This document shows, one piece after another, positions 1 through 5,219 of a stretch of 5,219 nucleotides of DNA. The notes under the pieces were generated by a model. That model made no database searches and was not told the origin of the DNA. It worked only from the letters and a program-made list of their open reading frames with translations. The position numbers and the translations under genes are program-made. Numbering within the stretch: position 1 is the stretch's first letter; the number at the start of each line of letters is the position of its first letter. Source of the DNA: Deltaproteobacteria bacterium (GTDB lineage Bacteria; Desulfobacterota; Deferrimicrobia; Deferrimicrobiales; Deferrimicrobiaceae); contig JAGGAJ010000129.1 in the NCBI GenBank assembly GCA_017889845.1, forward strand, positions 1-5,219. Reading direction: 5' to 3'.

Positions 1-255
1 CTGAACGTCATCCTCCAGTTGTCCCGGATGAGCGACGGGACCCGGAAGGTCGTCACCGTAAGCGAGGTCACGGGGATGGAGGGGGACGTGGTCGTGATGC
101 AGGACATCTTCGTGTTCGAGAAGCGCGGCGTCGACCGGGACGGGAAGGTGTTGGGAGAGTACCGCGCCACCGGCGTCCGGCCGAAGTTCCTGGATGCCGT
201 CCACGCCGCGGGGATCCACCTCGGCGCCAACGTTTTCGCGTACCGGAAAAAGTGA
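1..255 (+). CDS. cpaF: CpaF/TadA-type secretion ATPase, C-terminal end (partial)
   Basis: This is the last 84 codons of a Tad/Flp pilus secretion ATPase of the type II/IV secretion (GspE/VirB11-like) superfamily. The frame is open from the first base of the window, so the start and the Walker motifs lie upstream. Visible family signature: a piece reading QLSRMSDGTRKV, then VSEVTGMEGDVV and QDIFVFEKRG, then a closing TGVRPKFLDAVHAAGI segment. These match the conserved tail of CpaF proteins, where the EV.GMEG and Q.IF.FE blocks follow the nucleotide-binding core. In the family, the cytoplasmic hexamer hydrolyses ATP to drive assembly of Flp pilin through the TadB/TadC platform. The TGA stop is 7 bases before the preferred tadB start, which fits one operon. 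The methionine codon at 19 is internal and should not be taken as the start. The assignment is secure because tadB and tadC follow directly. Confidence 0.93.
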   Translation: MNVILQLSRMSDGTRKVVTVSEVTGMEGDVVVMQDIFVFEKRGVDRDGKVLGEYRATGVRPKFLDAVHAAGIHLGANVFAYRKK

Positions 256-262
256 GGGCAGG
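256..262 (+). promoter_or_regulatory. Ribosome binding site for tadB
   Basis: The bases GAGGGCAGG run from the cpaF stop codon up to the ATG at 263. This purine-rich stretch decides for the ATG at 263 over the upstream in-frame ATG at 194, which lies inside cpaF and would add 23 residues that do not look like TadB. A second ATG at 269 is also possible. The site sits in the 7-base gap after the cpaF stop, so translation is probably coupled. Confidence 0.55.
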
Positions 263-1231
263 ATGTCGATGATCGCGGTACCGGTTCTTGTGTTCATCGC
301 CGTACTCGTCGCCACGGTGGGCGGATACTTCCTTCTGGCCCCGGCAAGAGAAAGCTCCCGGGAACTGAAGCGGCGGCTTGCCCTGCTCGATTTGCGCGGT
401 ATCGAAACGGCGGAGATCCCGGACGTGCTGAAGAAGGAACTGCTGAGCGACGTCCCGCACCTCCAGCGCGCGCTCTCCCGCCTGAAGCTGGCCCAGCGTG
501 TGGACGCCCGGCTTCGGCAGGCCGGCATGGAGATGAAGGTGGGCGTCTTCGCCCTTCTCTCCCTCGCGCTCTTCGGCCTGGGAACGCTCATCGGGCTGTT
601 CCTCCACTGGCCCTTCTTCCTCGCGATTCTGCTGGGGGCCCTCCTTTCCACGCTTCCGAGTACCTTGGTCAGCGTCAAGAGGGGACGGCGCATGAAGGCA
701 TTCACGTCGCAGTTCCCCGACGCGCTGGAGATGTTCGCCCGTTCCCTCCGCGCGGGGCACTCCTTCACGGGGGCCATCCAGCTCGTCTCCCAGGAGATGC
801 CGCACCCGCTCGGCGCGGAGTTCCGGCAAGTCTTCGACGAGCAGAACCTGGGAGTGCCCCTGCGGGAAGCACTGACGGGGATGACGCGTCGCGTCGAGAG
901 CCTCGACGCCCGTTTCTTCGTCACGGCGATCCTCATCCAGCGGGAGACGGGGGGAAACCTCGCCGAGATCATCGACAAGATCGCCCACGTCATCCGGGAG
1001 CGGTTCCGTATCCAGGGACAACTCAAGATCTTCACGGCGCAGGCGCGGATGACCGGCATCATCCTCAGCCTTCTGCCGGTCGGCCTCGCCCTGGCGATCG
1101 GGGTCCTCAACCCCGACTACCTGAAGCCGCTCTGGTTCGAGAGAGCCGGGAGGTTCCTGATCGCCCTGGCACTGTGCATGCAGATCGCGGGGGCGCTCGT
1201 CATCCGCAAGATCGTACGGATCAAGATCTGA
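263..1231 (+). CDS. tadB: TadB, inner-membrane platform protein of the Tad/Flp pilus
   Basis: The protein has 322 residues, a normal length for TadB. An N-terminal membrane segment (about residues 4-26) is followed by a charged cytoplasmic stretch. A hydrophobic pair follows at about 93-114 and 116-138. Next comes a T2SSF (GspF-like) domain at about 148-275, with the recognisable pieces FPDALEMFARSLRAGHSF, GVPLREAL and QRETGGNLAEIID. The final hydrophobic segments are at about 264-283 and 296-314. The QRETGGNLAE motif and the closing NPDYLKPLW segment are typical of TadB. In Tad systems, TadB and TadC form the inner-membrane platform that couples CpaF ATP hydrolysis to pilin extraction and polymerisation. 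The gene lies between cpaF and tadC with 7- and 16-base gaps. Nothing appears broken. Confidence 0.95.
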   Translation: MSMIAVPVLVFIAVLVATVGGYFLLAPARESSRELKRRLALLDLRGIETAEIPDVLKKELLSDVPHLQRALSRLKLAQRVDARLRQAGMEMKVGVFALLSLALFGLGTLIGLFLHWPFFLAILLGALLSTLPSTLVSVKRGRRMKAFTSQFPDALEMFARSLRAGHSFTGAIQLVSQEMPHPLGAEFRQVFDEQNLGVPLREALTGMTRRVESLDARFFVTAILIQRETGGNLAEIIDKIAHVIRERFRIQGQLKIFTAQARMTGIILSLLPVGLALAIGVLNPDYLKPLWFERAGRFLIALALCMQIAGALVIRKIVRIKI

Positions 1232-1237
1232 ACGACT

Positions 1238-1243
1238 GGAGGG
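1238..1243 (+). promoter_or_regulatory. Ribosome binding site for tadC, GTG start
   Basis: GGAGGG lies 4 bases before a GTG at 1248. No ATG occurs near this position in the tadC frame; the next in-frame ATG is 14 codons in and would remove most of the first membrane segment. The Shine-Dalgarno match therefore supports the GTG as the start. Confidence 0.6.
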
Positions 1244-1247
1244 CGGC

Positions 1248-2210
1248 GTGATCCTCGCCATCACACTTTCCGTTTTCGCGGTCACGGCAATGGGAGTCCT
1301 GGCCCTGTTCTTCTGGTCAGGGGGGAGGCAGGAGTCGCTCTCCCAACGGTTGCGGGAGGTGGTTGCGCCGGCCGGAGAGGCGCCCCCCACCCCATCCCTG
1401 AAGTTCGGGGAGTGGACCGCACGGCTGTGGGGAAAATCCGATGCGGCCGCACTGCAGAGCGAGGAGATCGTGGCCCGGGTCACCTCCGACGACAATTCGG
1501 GGCATCGCCTCCTCCTGATCCAGGCGGGGTACCGGTCCGCAACCGCCGATCGTGTCTACGGCATGACCCGGATCGCGGCCCCCCTCCTCCTCCCGGCGGC
1601 CCTCTTCGCCGGAGGAATGGCGATCGGGATGCCCGACAAGACGCTCTTCCTTATCGCCATCGCCGGTGCCGCAGCCGGTCTCTCCCTCCCCGCCGCGTTC
1701 CTCCGGTCGAAAGCCCGGAAACGGCAGGAGGCGATCACCGACGCCCTCCCCGATGCGCTGGACCTGTTGACGGTCTGCGTCGAGGCGGGGCTTGGGATCA
1801 ACTCCGCCTTCCTGCGGATCGCCGAGGAGTTCCTCCTTTCCAGTCCTACGTTGAGCGAGGAGTTCGACGTCGTCAACCGGGAGATGGTGGCCGGGAAACC
1901 CCGGATGGATGCGCTCCGCGCCCTCGCGGACCGCACGGGCGTCGAGGACGTCAAATCCCTCGTCGCCATGCTGATCCAGACCGAGCGGCTCGGGACGAGC
2001 CTCGCCAAGTCCCTGCGGGTCCACTCCGACTCCCTGCGGGTCCGGCGCCGCCAGCGCGCGGAGGAAGCGGCGGCGAAGACGACCATCAAACTCGTCTTCC
2101 CCCTCGTTTTCCTCCTCTTCCCGGCACTGTTCATCGTGATCCTCGGACCCGGGGTCCTCCAGATCCTGCACGTCCTCTTCCCGTCGATCAACGCGGCGAC
2201 CGGAGGGTGA
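1248..2210 (+). CDS. tadC: TadC, inner-membrane platform protein of the Tad/Flp pilus
   Basis: The protein has 320 residues and starts at a GTG that has a good upstream GGAGGG. An N-terminal membrane helix spans residues 2-23. A proline-rich and charged linker follows. Two hydrophobic segments lie at about 107-127 and 131-152, then a T2SSF domain at about 166-295. The typical TadC pieces are ALPDALDLLTVCVEAGLG, the LIQTERLGTSLAKSL block and the RRRQRAEEAAAKTTIKL stretch just before the last membrane helix (about 281-306). The ETGGNLAE of TadB corresponds here to TERLGTSLA, which separates the two paralogues. TadC pairs with TadB in the inner membrane. The TGA stop overlaps a GTG in the next gene's frame (bases 2207-2210), so coupling to the DUF192 gene is likely. 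Confidence 0.95.
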   Translation: MILAITLSVFAVTAMGVLALFFWSGGRQESLSQRLREVVAPAGEAPPTPSLKFGEWTARLWGKSDAAALQSEEIVARVTSDDNSGHRLLLIQAGYRSATADRVYGMTRIAAPLLLPAALFAGGMAIGMPDKTLFLIAIAGAAAGLSLPAAFLRSKARKRQEAITDALPDALDLLTVCVEAGLGINSAFLRIAEEFLLSSPTLSEEFDVVNREMVAGKPRMDALRALADRTGVEDVKSLVAMLIQTERLGTSLAKSLRVHSDSLRVRRRQRAEEAAAKTTIKLVFPLVFLLFPALFIVILGPGVLQILHVLFPSINAATGG

Positions 2211-2221
2211 CGATCTTTCCC

Positions 2222-2569
2222 ATGAAGGTCGTGAACATGACGAAATTCGCGCTGCTCGGGGACGGAGTAGCGACCGCCCGCACCCCCCTGGAAAGGACGA
2301 GGGGACTTCTCGGGACCGCGAAGCTTCCCCGGGGCGGGGGCCTCTGGATCGCCCCCTGCCGGAGCATCCACTCGTTCGGCATGCGGTACGAGTTCGACGC
2401 CCTCTTCATCGACCGTGAAGGAAGGGTCGTCGGGATCCACCCGCGGTTCCGCAGGAACCGGATCTCCCGGATCTTCTGGAGGGCGAGGGGCGTCCTCGAG
2501 CTTTCGGCTGGAACCATCGAGCGGACATCGACCGAGGTGGGAGACGAAGTCGTTTTCCAGACCTCCTGA
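2222..2569 (+). CDS. DUF192 family protein in the Tad operon
   Basis: This is a small protein of 115 residues if it starts at the ATG at 2222. It belongs to the DUF192 family (COG1430), whose biochemical function is not established. Visible family pieces: TPLERTRGLLG (residues 21-31), a GGGLWIAPCRSIHSFGM block (38-54) and FDALFIDREGRVVGI (58-72), followed by a strand-rich tail with VLELSAGTIE and VGDEVVF. Many DUF192 proteins have a signal peptide; this one has none, so it is probably cytoplasmic. The family's usual WM-N segment is replaced by SIHSFGM, seen in a subset of the family. The start is uncertain. A GTG at 2207 overlaps the tadC stop. The ATG at 2222 has GGAGG 15 bases upstream, which is long. 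The ATG at 2237 has AAGGT closer to it and would give 110 residues. The position between tadC and an AAA+ gene suggests a role linked to the pilus, but none can be assigned. Confidence 0.85.
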   Translation: MKVVNMTKFALLGDGVATARTPLERTRGLLGTAKLPRGGGLWIAPCRSIHSFGMRYEFDALFIDREGRVVGIHPRFRRNRISRIFWRARGVLELSAGTIERTSTEVGDEVVFQTS

Positions 2570-2575
2570 GGAGGT
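2561..2575 (+). promoter_or_regulatory. Inverted repeat joining a stop codon to the next gene's Shine-Dalgarno
   Basis: The bases ACCTCCTGAGGAGGT form a perfect inverted repeat. The stem is ACCTCC (2561-2566) with GGAGGT (2570-2575), and the loop is TGA. The loop is the in-frame stop codon of the DUF192 gene. The right arm is the full-consensus Shine-Dalgarno of the following ATPase gene, 5 bases before its ATG at 2581. In mRNA the hairpin would hide the ribosome site until a ribosome finishing the DUF192 gene opens it. This is an inference: the repeat itself is directly visible, while its folding and effect are not tested. The three-base loop is tight but feasible. Confidence 0.6.
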
Positions 2576-2580
2576 TCCAG

Positions 2581-3888
2581 ATGAGCGTCGCGACGAGTGA
2601 CATCCACCTCTCCGCTCTCCCCCCCATCGCGCCGGAAACGTTGGAGGAGACGGGACTCGGAACGGCATTTCTCGTGGAGCTCGCGTGCAAGATCCTTTAC
2701 TCCGCGGGGACGATGACCCTCGCGTCCCTGTCGGACCGGCTCGCCCTCCCCACCAGCGTCACCAGCGACATCGCGGAGATCCTGAAGAAGGAGCGGCTCG
2801 CCGAGATCAAGCGGGGGGGGGACATCCGGGCCACCTATATCTACGCGCTCACGGACCTGGGGAGGGAGCGGGCCCGGGAGTTCCTAAAGGTTTCAGGGTA
2901 CGCGGGGGCTGCGCCGGTCACCACCGCCCAATACTCCGAGGTAGCGTGGAAGCAGAGCATCAAGAAGATCCCCCTCACCACCGCCCGGATGGCGCAGGCG
3001 TTCGAAGGCGTCGTCCTCCCCGCCGGCCTCCTCGACCGGCTCGGGCCGGCCGTCAACTCCGGCCGCTCCATCTTTCTTTACGGTCCGTCCGGAAGCGGAA
3101 AAACCTTCATCGCGGAGAGGCTGAAAGGCCTCATGGAAGGGATCATCTTCATCCCCCGCGCGATTGCCGTGGACAGCCACGTCATCCGCGTGTTCGACCC
3201 GGTTTGCCACACGGAGGTCGACATCGGGAACGGGTTGGACACGTTCGGAGACATATTGCAGGGGGGGCCGAAGTACGACCGCCGCTTCGTCCTTTGCGAA
3301 CGACCCGCGATCATCGCCGGCGGCGAACTCTCCATGGCCATGCTCGACCTTTGCTTCGATCCCGGTTGCGGGTACTACGAAGCACCGCTCCAGCTCAAGG
3401 CCAACGGTGGCATCTTCATCATCGACGACCTCGGACGCCAGATGCTCCGGCCGTTCGACCTCTTCAACCGGTGGATCATGCCGCTCGAGAGAGGGAAGGA
3501 CTACCTCACGCTGCGGACGGGGAAGAAATTCGAGATCCCGTTCGACCAGGTCATCGTCTTCTCGACGAACATCGAGCCCCGGGAGCTCGCCGACGAGGCG
3601 TTCCTGCGGCGCCTCGGGTACAAGATCCGGATCGGCCACCTCCCCCCCGCCGAGTACGTGGCGATCTGCCACCAGGTCTGCGCCCGTCTCGGGATGGAGT
3701 TCCGGCAGGAAGCGATCCGCCACCTGGTCGAGGTGGAGCACGAACGGAGGGACGTCCCCCTGTCGGCGTGCCACCCGAACGACATCCTGAGCCGCGTCAC
3801 GGAGATCTGCCGGTACAGGGGCGTCGCGCCCCATCTGACCCGGGAGTTGGTCATCCAGGCGTGCCGGGACTACTTCACCGAGCTATAA
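2581..3888 (+). CDS. AAA+ ATPase associated with Flp pilus assembly
   Basis: The 435-residue protein starts at an ATG 5 bases after a strong GGAGGT. The N-terminal part (about residues 25-105) looks like a winged-helix fold. It contains a helix-turn-helix-like piece, LASLSDRLALPTSVTSDIAE, then YIYALTDLGRERAREFL, which resembles the end of a small winged-helix domain. The ATPase core has a Walker A GPSGSGKT (168-175), a Walker B IFIIDDLGR (278-286), a likely sensor-1 STN (328-330) and an arginine pair RR (343-344) that may be the arginine finger. The C-terminal part resembles an AAA+ lid. Between the Walker motifs is a distinctive ERPAIIAGGELSMAMLDLCF segment. Homologues found beside Tad loci are described as ATPases with chaperone activity linked to Flp pilus assembly. 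The substrate is unknown and no membrane segment is visible, so it is probably cytoplasmic. It is the last gene of the + strand run. Confidence 0.85.
   Translation: MSVATSDIHLSALPPIAPETLEETGLGTAFLVELACKILYSAGTMTLASLSDRLALPTSVTSDIAEILKKERLAEIKRGGDIRATYIYALTDLGRERAREFLKVSGYAGAAPVTTAQYSEVAWKQSIKKIPLTTARMAQAFEGVVLPAGLLDRLGPAVNSGRSIFLYGPSGSGKTFIAERLKGLMEGIIFIPRAIAVDSHVIRVFDPVCHTEVDIGNGLDTFGDILQGGPKYDRRFVLCERPAIIAGGELSMAMLDLCFDPGCGYYEAPLQLKANGGIFIIDDLGRQMLRPFDLFNRWIMPLERGKDYLTLRTGKKFEIPFDQVIVFSTNIEPRELADEAFLRRLGYKIRIGHLPPAEYVAICHQVCARLGMEFRQEAIRHLVEVEHERRDVPLSACHPNDILSRVTEICRYRGVAPHLTRELVIQACRDYFTEL
2813..2821 (+). repeat. Nine-G homopolymer inside the AAA+ ATPase gene
   Basis: Nine consecutive G bases encode part of R78, all of G79 and G80, and the first base of D81. 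They lie in the N-terminal winged-helix-like region, ahead of the Walker A motif. Any one-base length change would remove the whole ATPase core. The same gene also has seven-base runs at 2619-2625 (C), 3261-3267 (G) and 3642-3648 (C), so this tract is the longest of several. Confidence 0.9.
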
Positions 3889-3894
3889 CGCGGA

Positions 3895-4551
3895 TCAGTA
3901 TACCCCTGGGATCAGCCGGTAACGGACGCTTCGCAGGTATTCACGGTACTCCCCGTCCTGCGCGAGGATTCGCTCCTCCGCGTGGATCCGGGCGAACTGG
4001 AAAACGTAGGCCGCCGCGTAGATTGCCACGTTGCGGACGCTCGTGTTCGAGAGCAGGAAGCCCGCATGGGTGACGAGGTATCCGAGGTAGATCGGGTGCC
4101 GGACGAGTCGATACGGCCCCGAGGAGACGACGCCCCGGTTCGCCGCCACGATCCCGAAGCTCCTCCCGAGAACGACTTTCCCGTAAAGCTGGAACCCGGT
4201 CCCGAACAGCTGAAGCGCAAACCCCGCGGCGTCGGCAACCGCGGACCCGCCCGTCGGGCGCACCAGGAGCACAAAAAAGGAGCCGGCGATCCCGGCGAGC
4301 CAGTCCCACGGCCTTCGGGAGACGGACTGTGTCGGCCGCCGGAATACCAGGAGGACGACAACGACCCCTTCGGAGGCCATCCAGAAGAGCGAGGTCCACT
4401 TCCCTGTGCTGAGAAAGTTGTTCCAGAACGCCAGGCAGGCAATGGCGAAGTACGATGCGGGAATCGCCCGCGAGAGGATGGAGAGTACCCGGTTGGAAAA
4501 CGGTCCTTGCACCACGGCCTCCGCGGGGGTGGAAAAGGAAAGGTCCCCCAT
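3895..4551 (-). CDS. ICMT-type membrane methyltransferase (isoprenylcysteine carboxyl methyltransferase family)
   Basis: With the ATG at 4551 the protein has 218 residues; an upstream in-frame ATG at 4644 would give 249. The protein has several hydrophobic segments (about 28-45, 53-71, 83-98, 107-128, 155-167 and 175-188). It carries the family signature in its C-terminal half: GRSFGIV, GPYRLVRHPIYLG (145-157), ARIHAEERIL (187-196) and EYREYLRSVRYRLIPGVY at the very end. In the ICMT/PEMT superfamily this RHP.Y and EE region binds S-adenosylmethionine at the membrane face. Bacterial members have mostly unknown substrates, so methylation of a small or lipid-like molecule is only an inference. 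I prefer the shorter start because the extra 31 residues (Cys-rich, not membrane-like) are coded in the AT-richer spacer and look non-coding. However, neither start has a good Shine-Dalgarno. The gene converges on the ATPase gene with 6 bases between stops and no visible terminator. Confidence 0.85.
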   Translation of the reverse strand: MGDLSFSTPAEAVVQGPFSNRVLSILSRAIPASYFAIACLAFWNNFLSTGKWTSLFWMASEGVVVVLLVFRRPTQSVSRRPWDWLAGIAGSFFVLLVRPTGGSAVADAAGFALQLFGTGFQLYGKVVLGRSFGIVAANRGVVSSGPYRLVRHPIYLGYLVTHAGFLLSNTSVRNVAIYAAAYVFQFARIHAEERILAQDGEYREYLRSVRYRLIPGVY

Positions 4552-4755
4552 CGGGAAACAGCAAGAAGCATTCCCGGGCTGCACGGAGAGACACAAATAA
4601 TTCCCGTTGATTATTAACAGGTTACGGCAGCAGACTGAATCCATTTCTTGCCATCATCCTCTTTGATGACAAAACAGTAACCGGATCTTCCCGATTTTGT
4701 GCGCCGGGCCGGTCAGGCGGTGCGTGCGGGTGGCGAAACCAGGATCCGGCCGATC
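4552..4755. other. AT-richer spacer between the two - strand genes
   Basis: If the ICMT-type gene starts at 4551, this 204-base gap holds no confident gene. Bases 4590-4680 are clearly richer in A and T than the surrounding sequence. On the - strand a reading frame ending at a TAA (4616-4618) contains the protein-like run CFVIKEDDGKKWIQSAAVTC but has an upstream in-frame stop and no start codon. A six-base inverted repeat (4552-4557 with 4571-4576) abuts the ATG at 4551 and could affect translation initiation. If the ICMT-type gene instead starts at 4644, nearly half of this spacer is coding. Confidence 0.5.
4610..4638 (-). promoter_or_regulatory. Weak candidate promoter for the ICMT-type gene
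   Basis: On the - strand an AATAAT hexamer (4615 to 4610) matches five of six bases of a sigma-70 -10 box. It lies in the most AT-rich part of the spacer, and transcription from it would begin about 50 bases before the ATG at 4551. The -35 side is poor: TCAGTC at a 17-base spacing. The call rests mainly on the -10 box and the local drop in GC, so it is tentative. Confidence 0.22.
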
Positions 4756-4757
4756 CT
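4741..4757 (-). terminator. Weak hairpin at the end of the ABC-2 permease gene
   Basis: AGGATC (4741-4746) pairs with GATCCT (4752-4757) around the loop CGGCC. The hairpin overlaps the TAG stop of the permease gene. On the - strand it is followed by only three T bases, so it is a poor intrinsic terminator. It is listed because it is the only stem-loop found at this gene's end. Confidence 0.2.
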
Positions 4758-5219
4758 ATAATGTCCGCTTGAAGGTGAGGATCGAGAGTGTCATCGTGAC
4801 GACGGTAAAGAACGCGAGAAACAGGATGTCCCCCGAGATGCTCGCCATGCTGGCATTCTTGAAGAGGAGCGATTTCAGGGCATGGACCGCGTACGCCTCC
4901 GGGTTGATCTTCGCAAACGTCTTGAGCCATCCGGGGAAACTGGCGATCGGGTAGACTGCGCCGCTCGGGAAGAAGAGGATGACGTTCAGGAACCCGCTCA
5001 ATACCCCCACGATTCTCGGATGCGCCGCCCTGCCGAGTATGACGAACATGAGACCGAGCAGGCAAAGGGTGGTGAGGACGACAACGATGAAGAGCGGGAC
5101 AATCTGCACCACTCCCCTCGACAACGGGATGCCGGTAATCAGCATGCTCACCACGAGGATGACCGCGGCGATCGCCGTGGTGATCAATAGCCCGCTAATC
5201 ATCAGGCCGCTCACGATAT
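4756..5219 (-). CDS. ABC-2 type transporter permease, C-terminal part (partial)
   Basis: The frame is open to the right edge, so the true start lies outside the window and only the last 153 residues are seen. They are strongly hydrophobic, with about four membrane segments. They carry the typical ABC-2 permease end: a long helix pair (GLLITTAIAAVILVVSMLI and VPLFIVVVLTTLCLLGLMFV), then FFPSGAVYPIASFPGWLKTF, then NPEAYAVHALKSLLF, then a last helix and a short basic tail, TFKRTL. The SGA.YPI..FP.WL and NPEAYAVHALK blocks correspond to the conserved region before the last helix in export permeases of the drug, polysaccharide or lipid type. Such permeases pair with an ATP-binding subunit, which is not in the window. 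The substrate cannot be told. A GTG at 5214 is internal, not the start. The gene ends about 110-200 bases before the ICMT-type gene on the same strand. Confidence 0.87.
   Translation of the reverse strand, partial: IVSGLMISGLLITTAIAAVILVVSMLITGIPLSRGVVQIVPLFIVVVLTTLCLLGLMFVILGRAAHPRIVGVLSGFLNVILFFPSGAVYPIASFPGWLKTFAKINPEAYAVHALKSLLFKNASMASISGDILFLAFFTVVTMTLSILTFKRTL

Noticed and set aside
68..1495. Very long open frame (475 codons) on the - strand opposite cpaF and tadB
   Set aside because: It is a high-GC antisense artefact. It is rich in Arg, Pro, Gly, Asp and Glu without domain-like pieces, and it spans two well-recognised + strand genes and the start of a third.
1317..2171. Open frame of 284 codons on the - strand opposite tadC
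   Set aside because: It has biased, low-complexity composition and lies fully opposite a clear TadC protein.
2893..3834. Open frame of 313 codons on the - strand opposite the AAA+ gene
   Set aside because: It is a complementary-strand shadow with no recognisable motif, and it lies entirely within a well-supported gene.
3892..3915. GGATCAG repeated twice near the convergent stops
   Set aside because: It is a seven-base direct repeat without inverted pairing, too short to support an attachment site or operator.
2685..4073. Open frame of 462 codons on the + strand inside the AAA+ gene and beyond
   Set aside because: It is Arg/Pro/His-rich and shifted relative to a protein with clear Walker A and B motifs. 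It is only of interest as the frame reached after a one-base gain in the G tract.
3982..4617. Open frame of 211 codons on the + strand opposite the ICMT-type gene
   Set aside because: It is highly charged, with no motif, whereas the opposite strand shows the RHPIY and closing YRLIPG signature.
4697..4740. GC-rich partial inverted repeats in the spacer upstream of the ICMT-type gene
   Set aside because: Pairing is short, with bulges, and no T-tract follows, so it fits chance in GC-rich sequence better than a terminator or riboswitch.
4882..5190. Open frame of 102 codons on the + strand opposite the ABC-2 permease
   Set aside because: It is rich in Asp, Glu, Arg and His, the usual mirror of a hydrophobic membrane protein on the other strand.

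Overview
The window is a GC-rich bacterial segment. It carries the 3' half of a Tad/Flp (tight-adherence, type IVc) pilus assembly operon on the + strand. Two membrane-protein genes lie on the - strand. The combination of high GC, a CpaF-TadB-TadC run, a DUF192 gene and the large AAA+ ATPase that travels with Flp pilus loci suggests a Deltaproteobacteria/Desulfobacterota-like organism (Geobacter-type relatives). This placement is an inference from recognised families, not a computed one.

Layout. Positions 1-255 hold the C-terminal end of the CpaF/TadA secretion ATPase, cut by the window edge. It is followed at very short spacings by tadB (263-1231), tadC (1248-2210), a DUF192 gene (about 2222-2569) and an AAA+ ATPase gene (2581-3888). 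Gaps are 7, 16, 11 and 11 bases, so this looks like one transcription unit with translational coupling. CpaF supplies ATP hydrolysis for pilin export and assembly, and TadB and TadC form the inner-membrane platform on which it acts. The DUF192 protein and the AAA+ ATPase are accessory proteins of unknown exact role that are tied to the pilus system by context.

The AAA+ gene converges, with only 6 bases between stop codons, on a - strand gene (3895 to about 4551 or 4644). That gene encodes an isoprenylcysteine-carboxyl-methyltransferase-type (ICMT/PEMT-like) membrane protein. Upstream of it is a short, noticeably AT-richer spacer (about 4590-4680). Beyond that is the C-terminal part of an ABC-2 type transporter permease, also on the - strand, which runs off the right edge. 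These two genes have no obvious functional link to the pilus operon and mark its boundary.

I see no RNA gene, insertion sequence, CRISPR array, phage module or clearly new system. The most interesting details are three. A perfect inverted repeat holds a stop codon in its loop and the next gene's Shine-Dalgarno sequence in its stem. A nine-G homopolymer sits in the AAA+ ATPase gene. The AT-richer spacer contains a protein-like but start-less reading frame.
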